DNA from: Ichthyophis bannanicus
Lineage: Eukaryota > Chordata > Amphibia > Gymnophiona > Ichthyophiidae
Reading direction: 5' to 3'
NCBI GenBank assembly: GCA_033557465.1
Contig: CM066032.1
Coordinates: 58,564,955-58,628,954, forward strand
DNA: 64,000 nt
A model generated the notes under the pieces. It made no database searches and was not told the origin of the DNA. It saw nothing but the letters and a program-made list of their open reading frames with translations. A program made the position numbers and the translations under genes. Below are positions 31,970 to 43,726 of the stretch, piece by piece (the first letter of the stretch is position 1; each line of letters opens with the position of its first letter).

Positions 31970-34060
31970 TTATAGGCCAGAGTTTCCTTAAGATGAGGAA
32001 ATAACTCTTTATTACAATAGAAATATGTGCAAAAAAGGGTAATTCTGAATCAATATTGCAACCCGGTATCTTGAGAGTATTAATTGTGGAAATTGTATGG
32101 TTGTCAATGATTGGATTATTGAAAGTAATGACGTGAGCCCAGTTCACCATATAGCTTCAGGTTTTGTGTAATTTAATTTGAGTTGATGAGCAGAAAGCCA
32201 TTTGTTAATAGTGTGGGGCCAGGAATTCAATCAGGACAGTTCTAGGGCTTGGTAACTGGTGTAGGCGACTTATGTCAGCGTAGTAGAAACCAGTGATGCC
32301 AAAATCCCGTATAAGCATAACTAGAGGACTAAGGGAGGTACTGAAGAGTTTAGGGAAGAGGAGAGAGCCATGTGGGATGCCTGATGTTAGAGGAGGAATG
32401 TCTGAAAGCATGGAGTTGAATTGTACTGGAAATGTAAGATTACTCAAGTATGAAGTGAACCGCTGTAGAACTACATATGAGATTCCAAGTTGTGAAAACT
32501 GGGAGAGAAGAAGTTGATGGTGGACAAACTAAAGGCTGCAGGGAGATCAAGTGAGACTAAAAGTGCAATTTTCCCTGAATCTAAATGCTTGTCAGTATTA
32601 CCGAGCAGAGCTGTTAGTGTTATCACTGTACTGTAGCCTGCACTTAAGCCCGATTGATAAGGGTGTAGTGTGTTAGTCTTTTCTATGAAGTCATTTAATT
32701 GAAGTAGGGCATGTTTTTCAATGATCTTTGATAGATATTGTAAATTGGAGATTGGCCAGTAGTTGCCAGGTCCAACTGCATTTAGTGCTTGCTTTTTCAG
32801 TTTTGGGGTGGTTAAAGCTTGTTTCCAGTAATCCGGGAACTTGTGTTAACCATTGAAAGGAGTGGGGTAGATAGGTCTAGATCAGGATCTTTGAATCTTT
32901 TAGACGGGATCTAGAAGAGGATTTTAAGGAGTATAGGATTTTCTGTGGCTGAAGTTTAGAAAGGAGACTGAATTTGGACCATATTGTGGTAATTCAGGAA
33001 GTTGGTATATCTGGTACATTAGTGAAATCCAGGGAGAAAGAGGATTCCACCTTTGCTATAGTAAGTTTGGTAATGTAGTCTGGATGTCAGCTATCTGGTT
33101 TATAAAATAAGTTGCCAAGTTAGCAGCTAAGAGAAGGATGGTAGCTACAGCCCTAGTTGGAGGAATAGGAGCGGTGAGTTGAGATACCAGAGAGAAGAGT
33201 TATTTCTTTTGATTCTGTGCACTTTCTACCTGTTTTGAGAAGTACTTTCCTTTTGCCTGATCTAATTGGAACAAGAAAAGAGGAACAGATTTTATTATGC
33301 CCAACATGGCTGTCTTTCAGAAGATGATGACTGTGTCAGGGGCAAATCCCTTGTGTAAGCTCACACATAATGCTTGACACCACATTAGTGGATTTGTTTT
33401 TAATTTATCTGTTGCTTTAAAGATTTGCCCCTGACTTGGGCATCATCCGCTGAAACACTGACATGTTGGGCATAATATCATTTGTTCTCTTTTTGTTTTT
33501 GCTTCTTGTGGGGGTATCGCTCTGTTTATTTGTGGTTTTCATTTAAGTGGGTCTGATAAAAGTGTTGTTGATTCATGACCTGTGTCAGATGTTTGTGGGT
33601 CTTGCAGCATCTCAGTTTCTTTCTGTTGTCCGTAATTGATGCTTTAATATTCTTAAGGCCTGCCTGGTACCAGGAGGAAGTTTTGCATCATGGGAATGGG
33701 TATGGCTTTCTTTTGGCTGAGGTAGAGCTGGCTGAATAGAATTAGAGAGGGGCATATTCCAGGTAACTACTTGATCTCTCAATGTTTGCTGTTCAGAATC
33801 AAATGGAAAATGTAATGGGTGTGAAAGCAAAGACTGAATGCCAGGGAATTTCCTGAAGTGAGCGGTAGGATGAAAGGTTTGTGGCTGGTTCCTGAGAGGC
33901 CAAGGGTTTTTAATGGAGAAAGTAATAACCAGCTGAGCAGCTTAGTGGTACAGTGGATGTGATAAACTGAGAAGGGAGAAGGAATTTGAGATCGAGGTGA
34001 AAATGGCATTCAGTATATGATAAAAAGGAGAGCTGGGAATCTCTGTTTTCTACTCAGATT
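31970..34060 (-). mobile_element. old L2 LINE copy of another subfamily
   Basis: On the minus strand the right part (33830-33612) resembles the endonuclease-to-RT linker (LPPGTRQALRILKHQLRTTE). 32800-32500 translates, with interruptions, as NYWPISNLQYLSKIIEK and a DLPAAF motif. 32447-32205 reads TSGIPHGSLLFPKLF and GFYYADI, a damaged YADD box. The region is rich in stops and frameshifts. A MITE is inserted at 33295-33475. The 5' limit is approximate. Confidence 0.65.
33295..33475. mobile_element. palindromic MITE with TA target duplication
   Basis: TTATGCCCAACATG at the left and CATGTTGGGCATAA at the right are perfect inverted ends. Similarity extends about 55 bp inward on each arm (shared GTCAGGGGCAAAT). 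TA precedes and follows the element, as for Tc1/mariner-type transposons. It has 181 bp and no coding sequence. Confidence 0.75.
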
Positions 34061-34414
34061 ATAAAGCTTTCCTTTTAAGATTTGGAACATTATGGGTGGA
34101 AGAGGAGGAGAGGCACCCCCCCCCCCCCAAATATATATCTACCCAGCAGGAGGGGGGGGGGGGCGGCATGCTGATCCATCCTTTGAGGTGGCAGGGCCAC
34201 TTCAGCACCGCGGCGGGCTTTAAAGCGCCCATACATGCTCATGGCCTGCCACTCCTGCCCCCTCCAATGTAACGTCATGTTGGAGAGGGCAGGAATTGCA
34301 GGTCGTGACTGCACGCGTGTTTTAATGCCTACTATGGTACTGAAGCAGCAAATGAACTGCTGCCACTTCAAAGGAAGAGCTGGCATGCCGCCCACCAGGG
34401 TCTGCCACCCTAGG
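34061..34414. other. GC-rich unassigned repeat-like sequence
   Basis: Contains a poly-C run (34119-34128) and poly-G run (34151-34162), then CCAATGTAACGTCATGTTGG, a short near-palindrome. The end, GCCACCCTAGGCGAAGAGGC, resembles the CCCTAGG part of the hAT-like MITE at 25135. It is likely a DNA-transposon remnant but the ends were not found. Confidence 0.35.
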
Positions 34415-34740
34415 CGAAGAGGCACCTCCAACTGTGTAAACACCCCAAAAGACTTCATAAAGACTCGCAAGGACACCACAGAACGAGCACTCTCTCTGGC
34501 TGCCCCAGCAATCTGGAACTCCCTCCCAGACGAACTGAGAATAACCACAGACCTCAAAGATTTTTGCAAACAGCTAAAGACAACTCTATTCATTGAACAC
34601 TACAGACATGCCACATGATCTACTAACAAGCAAGAACAACTGACATACCCCCACCATGACCCTTGTATAGAAGAATGTATATAGCACACGATGTATAAAA
34701 GCGCACAATGTACATAGCTCCACTTAAATCAATTACACAA
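34415..34740 (+). mobile_element. L2 C-terminal fragment
   Basis: The frame ending at 34618 encodes ERALSLAAPAIWNSLPDELR, then TDLKDFCKQLKTTLFIEHY and a stop, the conserved L2 C-terminus. A short 3' untranslated part with ATGTATAAAAGCGCACAATG follows. The fragment is 5' truncated and joined to unrelated GC-rich sequence. Confidence 0.75.
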
Positions 34741-35187
34741 CACATCAAACACACCAAACACGCAAACGCATCACTGCATGAAAACACCTGATCACTCCTT
34801 TGATTGTTTGCCTTGTTCGCCGAGTGGACAGGCTGGCCCTGGCTTTACCTGAGATAGAACAAAAGTTTAAATGTTCCCATTTAGATGAATTCTGACATGA
34901 AGACAGAGTTTGATGGCCAGTCTGGAAGTCAGCAGGCATGTGGGAGCTGAGGCGTATTTTAGAGGATGGGAATTAGTCCTGTTGAACCTTTGGTCTCCTC
35001 AGTCACAATAGTTCAAATGGATTTGGTTGTGCCATAGTTTTCTGTCTCTTGGTAGATATTTTTCATAGCTCCTTGATGAAGGAGATGTGTTTAAAGATAT
35101 CCAAACTGGGGCACTTGGTTTCTTTCTGTTACAAGATTTTTAGAGATGAAGTATTCACCCGAAGCTTAGGGCTTGAGAAAGTATGGG
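34741..35187. other. no recognised gene or repeat
   Basis: No repeat family, RNA gene or exon-like segment was recognised here. The open frames are short and have no identifiable motif. Confidence 0.35.
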
Positions 35188-35276
35188 AACATAAGAACTA
35201 TCATTCAATTTCAAACCAAAAGGTCCATCAAGCCCTGCATCCTCTTTGCAACAGTGGCCAATCTGAGACACAAGTA
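35188..35276 (-). mobile_element. CR1-A-like 3' fragment
   Basis: GGAACATAAGAACTATCATT, then AAGGTCCATCAAGCC and CAACAGTGGCCAATC correspond to the complement of the CR1-A 3' untranslated region, also seen at 39555-39640 and 57420-57490. It directly abuts the 3' end of the CR1-B copy. Confidence 0.6.
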
Positions 35277-37805
35277 GAAACATAGAAACACAATGACAGA
35301 AAAAGACCACATGACGTATCTAGTCTGTCCTTCCATGTCAACAACTACAACAGTCCCCTTTTTTCCTTTAGAGATCCTCTGTGTTTGTCCCATGCTGCTA
35401 TGAATTCAGAAACTGTCCTCATCTCTACCACCTCCCCCTGGAAGACTATTCCATGGATCCACCACTCTTTCCATAAAGAAATATTTCCGCATATCACTCC
35501 TGAATCTATCTCCCTTCACCCTCATCCCATGTCCCCTCATAGCAGAGCTTACTTTCAAGGAGGTACTTAAATGTCTCAATCATATCACCTCTATCCCGCC
35601 TTTCCTCTAAGGTGTACATATTAAAATCCTTAAGTCTGTCCTCATATGCTTTATAATGAAGACCACTAACTATTTTAGTAACCACCCTTTGTACTGACTC
35701 CATTCTGTTTATATCCTTTTGAAGGTGCAGTCTCCAGAATTGCACACAATACTCCAAATGAGGTCGCACCAAAGACTTATACAGAGGCACCATCACCTCC
35801 TTTCTTCTACTGGCAATTCCTCTCCCTATGCACCCAAGCATCCTTCTAGCTTTTGCTGTCACCTTTTCTACCTGTTTAGCTACTTTAAGATCATCAGACA
35901 CAACCACGCCTAGGTCCCGCTCTTCTTTAGTGGATAAAAGTACTTCACCCCCTATACTATATTGCTCCCTTGGATTGCTGCAGCCCAAATACATGACCTT
36001 GCATTTTTTAACATTAAATCTCATCAGACAAATTCTAGACCATTCTTCAAGCTTAGCTAGATCCCTCCTTATGTTATCTATACCTTCCTGGGTGTCTGCT
36101 CTATTGTAGATTTTGGTATCATCCGCAAAGAGGCAAACTTACCCGACAGCACTTCCGCTATATCACTAACAAAGATGTTAAAAAGAATCGGACCAAGGAC
36201 AGATCCCTGGGGCATACCACTGGTAACTTCCTTCTCCTCAGAGTGAGCTCCATTTACCTGTACACTTTGTTGCTTCCCATTCAACCAATTTCTAACCTAA
36301 GCAGTAACCTTAGGGTCCATCTCTAGGGTGCTCAGTTTGTTTATAAGTCGCCTGTGAGGAACGGTGTCAAAGGCTTTATTGAAATCTAAATACACCACAT
36401 CTAGGGCTCTCCCTTGGTCCAACTCCCTGGTCACCCAGTCAAAGAAATCAATCAGATTTGTCTGACAAGACCTGCCTCTGGTGAATCCATGTTGCCTCGG
36501 ATCCTGTAATCCACTGGACTCCAGAAACCTCACTATTTTCTCTTTCAGCAACACTTCCAATAATTTACTCATACTGAAATTAAAATAACCGACCCGTAGT
36601 TTTCAACCACATCCCTACTTCCACTTTTGTGTGAGGTTACCACATGAGCCTCACTCCAGTCCTTTGGCACCACTCCCGACTCCAACGAGGCATTGAAAAG
36701 GTCAGTCAGTGGAGCTGCTAAAACGTCCCCAAGTTCCCTCAGTATTCAAGGGTGTATCCCTTCCGGTCCCATCGCTTTGTCTACTTTAAGTTGAGCTAGT
36801 TTCTCACGAACACAGTCTTCTGAAAATTGTTCAAGATGTCCCTCGCTTCTGTTCCTGTTTGTGGGTGTTTTCTGAGGTCCTGTCCCTGGTTCTTCATCTG
36901 TAAACACAGAACAGAAATATTTGTTAAGCAATTCCGCTTTATCCTCATCAGCTTCTGCATATTCCTCCCCTTCACTCTTGAGTCTGACAGTAACATTTTT
37001 GCCCTTCCTCTTCTCACTAAAATATCTGAAAAATGTTTATCCCCCATTTAACTGCTGTTTCCTTCTCTTTTTGAATCTTTGTTTTCCTGACTACTTTGCT
37101 AGCTTCTGTAAGTTTTTGCAAATATAGATGCCTGTCTTCCTCTCTCCGTGATGTCTTGTATTTTATGAAGGCCTCCCTCTTTTTCTTAATTTTTTCAGCT
37201 ACTTCTTTCGGAAACCACAGTGGTCTCCTTTTCCTTTTATCTTTATTTACCATTTTAACAAAAAAGGTTGGTTGCCCTTAAAATATCCCCTTTCAGTTTT
37301 GCACATTGTTTTTCTACATCCCCCAACTGTTCCCATCCCGCTAATGACTTCCTGAGGTATTGACCCATCTTGGCAAAGTTAGTTTTCCTAAAGTTTAAGA
37401 CCCTTGATTTTGAATGGATTTTAACAGCCCTAGTCCTAATACTAAACCACACCATCTGGTGATCACTGGATGCACAATGATCTCCCACTATAACATCAGA
37501 AACACTTTCACCATTGGTAAGCACCAAGTCCAGTATGGCCCTTCACGTGTGGGTTCTTTTACCAGTTACCTGAATAGCTTTCCCTGTAGAGAGTCCAGGA
37601 TTTCCTTACTTCTAGATGATACTGCAGCAGGAATGTACCAATCAACCTCTGGCATATTGAAATCCCCTGTCAGTAGCATTTCCCCTTTCCTAGCAATGCT
37701 GCATATGTTTTCAATTAACTCTCCGTCCACCTCTTCCTCCTGTGAGGGAGGTCTGTATATCACACCAATGCAAATAGATTTCTCTTTCCCTCTTTCTAGT
37801 TTACT
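35277..37805 (-). mobile_element. CR1-B LINE, the most complete copy, broken
   Basis: Read right to left: endonuclease (IYRPPSQEEEVDGELIENI, GDFNMPEVDWYIPAA; 37763-37566), SSDHQMVWFSIRTRA (37480), linker (PLWFPKEVAEKIKKKREAF), NKYFCSVFTDEEPG, reverse transcriptase ([70 protein letters not shown]), then HLEYCVQFW and RRDRGDMIETFKYL. The 3' end at 35277 has the complement of TTTCTATG octamers. Frameshifts and stops lie near 36590, 36745, 37017, 37255 and 37530, and the FADD region is frameshifted near 36130. It is inactive but gives the layout for the other CR1-B copies. Confidence 0.92.
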
Positions 37806-38290
37806 TGCTAAGATTCCAAAAAGTACCTAGATTCAATTCTACTTACCTGCAGGGATGAACAGTGGCTTTCCCCAGATCTACAATAATAACTTTCTATTGA
37901 TTTTTTTCATCAAGAACTTGTTCAAACCATTCATGATATCCTTTGTTTATTCTCCCTTCCTTTCCTTATAATTCCTAGCATCCTATTAACTTTTTGGTTG
38001 CCACTGCACATTTGGATTACCCCATATACGTAGTTTCCCTTGTATATTTCAGTAATCATAGGCCTCTCTGATTTCCACACTACTACTTGCCCGGTTCCAG
38101 TTAGAATTCAATCACCATTCTGCATTTGGTTTTCTCAACCTCTATGACAATGTATCCCCAACAGGAGATTTCTTTCCCTAAATTCAAAAAACACTTGAAA
38201 GTCCTTGCTGTCTGAAGTGACTTTTGCCCCAACCTCAATATCAGAAAATTGGATAAATAAATAATATTTCAAAGTTATTTAGGAATGTGA
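37806..38290 (-). mobile_element. old CR1 fragment
   Basis: The minus strand resembles a diverged CR1 3' part: GAATTATAAGGAAAGG and AAGTTAATAGGATGCTAGG match the KVNRMLGII-like coding block only loosely. It adjoins CR1-B but is too diverged for a secure subfamily. The call is tentative. Confidence 0.35.
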
Positions 38291-39429
38291 TGCTATGTTT
38301 TTACTTTTTAACATAGAAAATGTAATTTTGTATGTTGATCATGTCTGAGTTGTCATTGTATTGTTTTTTTTTATATATTGTGAATGTTGGTTGTTACCAG
38401 CTTTGACCTATAGATGGTCATTTTCAAAGCCCTATTTGTGAGTTGGATATCTGAAAACAGGCACTTAGATGTGTAAATCATGGAGACATCCCTGGAGCCA
38501 TTTTAGAAGCCGGGTATATAAACATCCCCGTGTTGCATGGAGGTATAGCAGAGGCATGTCCAGGGCATTCTGGTAAAGATAGACTTGCAGGTCTGATTTC
38601 AGAAATGGCGAGCACGTCTCTACCAACCATGGTAATGTCCATGTTTACTCCTGCTCCAGTCAACTATTAAAGTCCTCTTGTGTAAGGAGGAATGCTCATA
38701 GAATATGCCAAAATTATTTCTGTAGAAAAAGGCCACCTATTAAGCCTCACAGAAACTCATCATACTTGAAAGACTAAAGGATTAAAAAAAGTGAAAAGGG
38801 GCGTGAAGGACCATCAGAATGGAGCCTTTAAGGAAACAAACTGATATATCATTGCATATGTTATCCTTTTCGCTCTCCTTATCAATCATCAGTCCTTTTA
38901 GTTCATGCTCAACTTTTTTAATCGTATTGTATCTCAGAACTTTTTTTTGTACTTTTTACATTCACATGTGTTTTATAAACTTTGCTTGCTGTATTTTCAG
39001 TGGACGTTTACTTCACCACCTTAAAAATAGTCGTCACCACCACTGCCTGACTTGATATGTCATGGATAATACTTGTTCCTAGATATTTCACATTAATGCA
39101 TGTCATAGATATTGCTCCCATGCAAACTGAACTGGTGACGACATTCCAGTACTAATGCTTTCCAAATACCATCGGTGTTTTGCTGCTAAGACCTTGAATA
39201 GCCATGTCACCAGGATGCCTCCTTTCACCCGACCTGCATGCAGATTTCTCTGCTCTGCCTCAGGGGTGTGGTGTTTTCCCTGCATATCTACTCATGACTC
39301 AAAACACGCCATGAGTAGATATGAGTTGGTATGCCATGTTTTGAGCCATGAGTAGTACAACATGTTAAGACAGACAAACACGACACCAGGGTACTAGGGA
39401 ATTCTTATAAAAATGGTTCAAGTACAATT
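38291..39429. other. unassigned stretch with a small inverted repeat
   Basis: No gene or known repeat recognised over about 1.1 kb. Near 39285-39355, TATCTACTCATGACTCAAAAC is followed by CATGAGTAGATA and then GTTTTGAGCCATGAGTAG, giving overlapping inverted matches that could fold in alternative hairpins. Confidence 0.4.
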
Positions 39430-39550
39430 GGGTGAAGGCAGGATCCTAAGGCAGCCTTGAAGAGTTTTTAGTCTGAATTCGAAGAGGATCAGGGATGGAG
39501 TCTAATGTACCAACTCAGATAGTTTATTCCAGGCAAACAGTGCAGCAAGG
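39430..39550 (-). mobile_element. L2 C-terminal fragment
   Basis: The minus strand reads roughly VWNKLSELVH, a stop, then TPSLILFEFRLKTL, matching the decayed L2 end at 1540-1640. Only about 120 bases remain. Confidence 0.55.
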
Positions 39551-39554
39551 CAGA

Positions 39555-39947
39555 ACATAAGATCATAAGATATGCCATACTGGGTCAGACCAAGGTCCAT
39601 CAAGCCCAGTATCCTGTTTCCAACAGTGGCCAATCTAGGTCATACGTACCTAGCATTTTCCCCAAAAGACACAGGTTCCGCAATGCTTGTATTGGGTCAA
39701 GCACTGATATCCTGGGTCCCTTCTTAATAATGGTTTATGGACCTTTCCTCCAGGAACTTGTCCAAACCTTTTTTTTTATAAACCCAGCTACACTAACAGC
39801 CTTTACTACATCCTCCGATAACAAATTCCAGAGTTTGATTATACATTGAGTGAAAAAATATTTTCTTTTATTAGTCTTAAATAGTTTACCCTGTAGCTTC
39901 ATTGCATGTCCCCTAGTCTTTCTATATTCTGATAACGTAAACAATCG
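39555..39947 (-). mobile_element. CR1-A 3' end fragment
   Basis: On the minus strand LSEYRKTRGHAMKLQGKLFK (39940-39880) continues where the copy at 11113-13520 ends. KYFFTQCIIKLWNLLSED and FIKKKVWTS follow, then the 3' untranslated region with GGTCTGACCCAGTATGGC and TATCTTATGATCTTATG. This gives the CR1-A C-terminus that the long copy lacks. It is 5' truncated. Confidence 0.85.
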
Positions 39948-40930
39948 AGTGTCCTGAGAGGAAGGGATACATTTTGCTGATGTTATAGAGAAAGAAATGA
40001 CAGGTTTTAGCTATCAGTTGAATATGTGCATTGAAAGAGAGCGAAGAGTCAAAAATGAGCCCGAAGTTGCAAGCCGAGGAGACAGGGAGGATAACAGTGT
40101 TAACCACAGAAACAGAGAAAAGAGGAAGGGGGGGGGGGGGGGTAGTGGGTTTAAGGGGAGAGATAAGAAGCTCTGTCTTGGACATGTTCAGTTTCATGCA
40201 GGACATCCATGCAGCGATAGCAGACTGAAATTCGGGCCTGGATTTCTAGAGAGATTTCAAAAGTAAATCTGAGAGTCATTGGTGCAAATACATTACCCAA
40301 AACCATGAGAGGAGATCAAGGCACCAAGGGAATGAGTGTAGAAAGAGAAGAGAAGAGATCCCAAGACAGAGCTCTGAGGTACACCAATGGAAAGTGGGAT
40401 AGCAGTGGAGGAGGATCCACCAAAGCACACACTGAAAGTGCAATGCGAGAAAGAAGAAAACCAAGACAGAACAGAGCCCCAAAATCCAAATGAAAACAGG
40501 ATTTTGAGAAGAAGGGGGTGAGCAACAGTGTTAAAAGCAGCAAATAGGTCAAGAAAGATGAAAACCGAAGAAAGACCCTTGGATTTGGCCAGGAACATGT
40601 CATTGAAGACTTTGGCAAGGGCCATTTCTGTAGAGTATAGAGGGAGAAAGAAGTAGATCCAGTAGCAGTGAACCACATGTTCGAGTAGTTTGGATGCAAA
40701 AGGGAGGAGGGAGATGGGCCAATAATTGTAAGGGCAGGAAGGATCCAGTGAAGGACATTTGAGGAGAGGTGTGACCACAGCATGTTTGAAGGCAGCAGGA
40801 ACAATTGCAATGTAAAGTGATAGGTTGAGGATATGACACATGGAAGGGATGACAGTGGTGGAAATAGAGCCTAGGGAGACAGAGAAAACTCCAGAGCTGT
40901 GATTGGTTAGGCTCTGGGTGACATAGGCAT
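39948..40930 (-). mobile_element. old L2 LINE copy, reverse-transcriptase region
   Basis: The minus strand 40841-40293 encodes HILNLSLYIAIVPAAFKHAV, TPLLKCPSLDPSCPYNYWPI, SLLPFASKLLEHVV, FIFLDLFAAFNTVAHPLLL and GVPQSSVLGSLLFSFY. The next frame (40206-39948) has LNMSKTELLISPL, FGLIFDSSLSFNAHI and FFLYNISKMYPFLS. These are L2 reverse-transcriptase blocks in the correct order. The catalytic YADD lies in the frameshifted gap near 40270. The copy is joined at 39947 to CR1-A sequence. Confidence 0.8.
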
Positions 40931-40939
40931 ACCCCTAGA

Positions 40940-42007
40940 GGTCCTATTCAGTATTTTCTCTGTCTCAGCAGATGAGGGTGTTCTTCAAGCTTGTTCTACA
41001 ATTTGTTTTTTCCTTTTTCACTGTATCTTGAGGCTCCTGGATGCACCCAGAGTACACAAGAGGTGATACTCTGGGTTTCCCAGCAACTTGATTCCCCAGA
41101 TAAACTGGTGGAGCTCCTGAGCCTGGCTTCAGTAGAGCTCCCGATTTTCTTTAAGCAGCACTGAGTCTTTGCCACGAGGGCTTAGACATTAGCAGGAGGA
41201 CCAGGTATCAATTTCTGAGAGAAACTGTAAGTAAACTGTTTCTTACTTGCCTCAGCTGCCCTGGGTTTATTTCAACTGCATCGGGACCGGCTGTCTCTGA
41301 CCTGATTCCTTCACTTCCGGTTTCGTCGGGGTCTGTTAAACTGGGTTTTGAAGTTCCTATTTTCTTTTCTTCATTTTTATTTCCTGGATGCACCCAGAGC
41401 ACACAAGAGGTGTTTCTCTGGGTTTCCCAGGCTTCTCTCCTTAATAGCTGTATTTTCTGTAATCAGCAATACAGCAGGGTTTGAGCTCCTGATTTCACTG
41501 TCAGTGCAGCTCCCCTTCTCTCCATCCCTCCTCAGAAACACCTTCCAGCCCCTGCCATGAGTGTCTAAGTGGTTGCAGAGGGATCAAACTCTAATTTCCC
41601 TACCTTTCAGTCACTGTAGCTCCTCTGTACCAGCACAGTGAATAACTGACAGTTCCCTTCTCCCCTCCGTTTCTGGTGATTCAGGGTTCATCAGGATTTG
41701 AATTTTTAAGTTGATACAGCACTCCTTGCCTATTCCCCAGCAATTTTGCTGCATTTTTAAGGTTTTTAGAGCTTAGGAAACTTTTATTTTGCAGTTTTTC
41801 TGTGCTGGCGGCCATTTTGAAAATCGGGAGGGATTTCTCTTCAGTGTTTTTTTTTTGGAGGGAGCAGCTCTGGGCAGCCATTTCAAAACATTTAAACATG
41901 CTGTGAAGGCACAGGGAGTTTCAAAACTTTTCTTTGAAGAGTCTTATGTTTCCCTAAGCCTACCTTGATTTTTGTTTATAAAAAAAAGAAAGGTTTAAGC
42001 TTCTGCA
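40940..42007 (+). mobile_element. leader of a gag-bearing DIRS-like element
   Basis: Begins near TATTCAGTATTTTCTCTGTC. It contains two related copies of a block starting TGGATGCACCCAGAG (41040 and 41388, about 348 bp apart), each followed by CACAAGAGGTG and TGGGTTTCCCAG. The complement of the same block occurs at 1080-1160. It leads into the gag-like start at 42008. No coding sequence. Confidence 0.5.
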
Positions 42008-42217
42008 ATGCCTGTTTCTCTGCACAGCTGTATTATATGTAATAATAAGAAGAAGGAGTTAATAGATTGCTTGTGTTCCACCTGCATGCTGCATCCAGGA
42101 GAATCTTCTTCCTCCATTCCCACTGCTCTGCCAGCTGGGGACATCAGCGCCTTAACTCCTCCCTCCTTAGAGCCCCTGCAGCAGGGTCTACGGTGGAACT
42201 GGATGAATGGCATCTAA
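42008..42217 (+). pseudogene. gag-like N-terminus, truncated
   Basis: The frame begins MPVSLHSCIICNNKKKE and continues CLCSTCMLHPGES. It is homologous to the intact minus-strand frame at 1-506 in Cys spacing and the HPGE end. It stops after 69 codons at 42215, where the related copy stays open, so this is a truncated copy. I infer the gag-like protein of the same retroelement family. Confidence 0.6.
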
Positions 42218-42380
42218 ACATTGGAGTCTTTGAATGAAGCAATATCCGCTGCCCATTGACGCAGCCAGAGCCATCTCCGAGCTACTGTCACCGGTGCTAC
42301 GGAGTACCTTATAGAACATAACTGCACCCCCTAGAGCTCTAAGATACTCCGATACCATTCCCAGACAAATGTACAGTATA

Positions 42381-42815
42381 TTTATTTATTTTTTATTTTA
42401 TTTATTTATTTAACATTTCTTATATACCGCGCTATTTGTCATCAGCGCGGTTTACATCAAAACAATAGAACACTTGACCAGATACATTGGCCGTCGTTTA
42501 CATAAAACGGGGAGTTAACATGGAGGAGAACTTGGGGAACTATTTACATTCAAGTTTATAGCAAACTTAGGAAACTATGTACAAATCGATTGTATTACAT
42601 ATTAGGTATGATTACAGTGTTTTATATCATGCAACCTCTTTGATTATGACCCCATATAGTAAGTATTGTACATAGTTTTCCCCGGTTATCCAAGTTTTTG
42701 TTCCCTGTTATCTGTAAACTCATACATGTTAAATGTACTGAGCATTTTGTTCCATGTAAACCGCGCTGATGCTGAATAGTGCGGTATATAAGAGATTGTA
42801 AATAAATAAATAAAT
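42381..42815. repeat. two opposed L2-type 3' tails
   Basis: The left tail (TTTATTTATTTAACATTTC, then TATATACCGCGC) is the complement of an L2/SINE 3' end. The right one (TGTAAACCGCGCTGATGCTG, then GTGCGGTATATAAGAG and TAAATAAATAAA) is the same in plus orientation. They face outward about 250 bp apart with no coding part between them. Either two insertions met tail-out or an inverted duplication occurred. Confidence 0.7.
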
Positions 42816-43641
42816 AAAGAGATCATAGAAGGCCTCTGCCAGGAATGCAGTGATGGATTCTAAACGAGCCAACTCGGGATCACCTGGAAGCTGCTGAATC
42901 CATCAAAGGGAGGCCCGTGCTGCTAGACCTCCGCACACCCCTGCTTGAAGGGAAAGAGCGGACGACGAAAAACCCGTCTTTAGCAGACTCTCAACTTTTT
43001 AGGTCTTGCTGGTCGTGGACCCCGGTCACTAACGCATCAACTTTCGGGTATGTCAGCCAACGGTCCAAGTCAGAGGGAGACCAAGGGTATAACTGACCAA
43101 TACCACGTGTCGTACGTAGAGGGGACTCTGGAGAGTCCCACTCTTGAGATACCATTTGCTGTAACTCGGCTGGAAAGGAAAAAGCTTTGGAAGGCTTACG
43201 AATGCCCTGTAAAATGGGATCCGGCTGCAACAGGGTTTGAGAACTCTGAGGATCAGGCGTGTCGGCTAGGCGTAGCTACTCCATCACCTGTGTGATTAGG
43301 GCCAGCAACTCCTCTTTCCAAAAAACTCTGATATCTTGAGAGTCCTCGTGAACTGTCAGCGAAGAATCAGATGGAGAATATTCCCCATCTTCTTTCTCCA
43401 ACGGGTCACGGCTCACCTCCAAAGATCTAAAATCTTCTTGAATATCCGCAGTGTCCCGCAAGCCACATGCAACGTTCCTGGGAGGGCATACTGCTTTAAG
43501 GTCTGAGGACTTTTGGGACCGCTTGCGAAACCCCGCCATATCCTTGTCTGCTACCGGGAGGGTGCTGGAGGTATACCAAAAGACTCCGAACGCCACAGGT
43601 GCCATGCCTGGCGGAAGAGCATCAGGAACTCCTGTCAGCCA
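42816..43641 (-). pseudogene. DIRS-like gag C-terminal fragment, broken
   Basis: The minus strand reads, with one stop at 43276-43278 and a frameshift near 42995: DMAGFRKRSQKSSDL, ELLALITQVME, FSFPAELQQMVSQEWDSPES, LYPWSPSDLDRWL, PKVDALVTGV. In the shifted frame it continues VESLLKTGFSSSALSLQAGV and WIQQLPGDPELARLESITAF, with a TGA before the latter. The QEWDSPE and PKVDA blocks are typical of gag proteins of vertebrate DIRS-like elements, the family from which the LAP2-alpha domain of TMPO is thought to derive. This fragment is inactive. Confidence 0.65.
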
Positions 43642-43644
43642 AGG

Positions 43645-43726
43645 GAAAGGCGATGGCAGTGGGGGTGTACTATCGACCGCCTGACCAGAATGAACAAATG
43701 GATGATGAAATGCTCAAAGAAATGAA
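43645..43726 (+). mobile_element. CR1-A fragment 1 of a split copy
   Basis: GGCGATGGCAGTGGGGGTG and ATGGATGATGAAATGCTC encode MAVGVYYRPPDQNEQMDDEM, matching 11172-11245 of the long CR1-A copy. It breaks at 43726 where a CR1-B fragment is inserted; TGAA (43723-43726 and 44417-44420) is the duplicated target. Confidence 0.85.
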
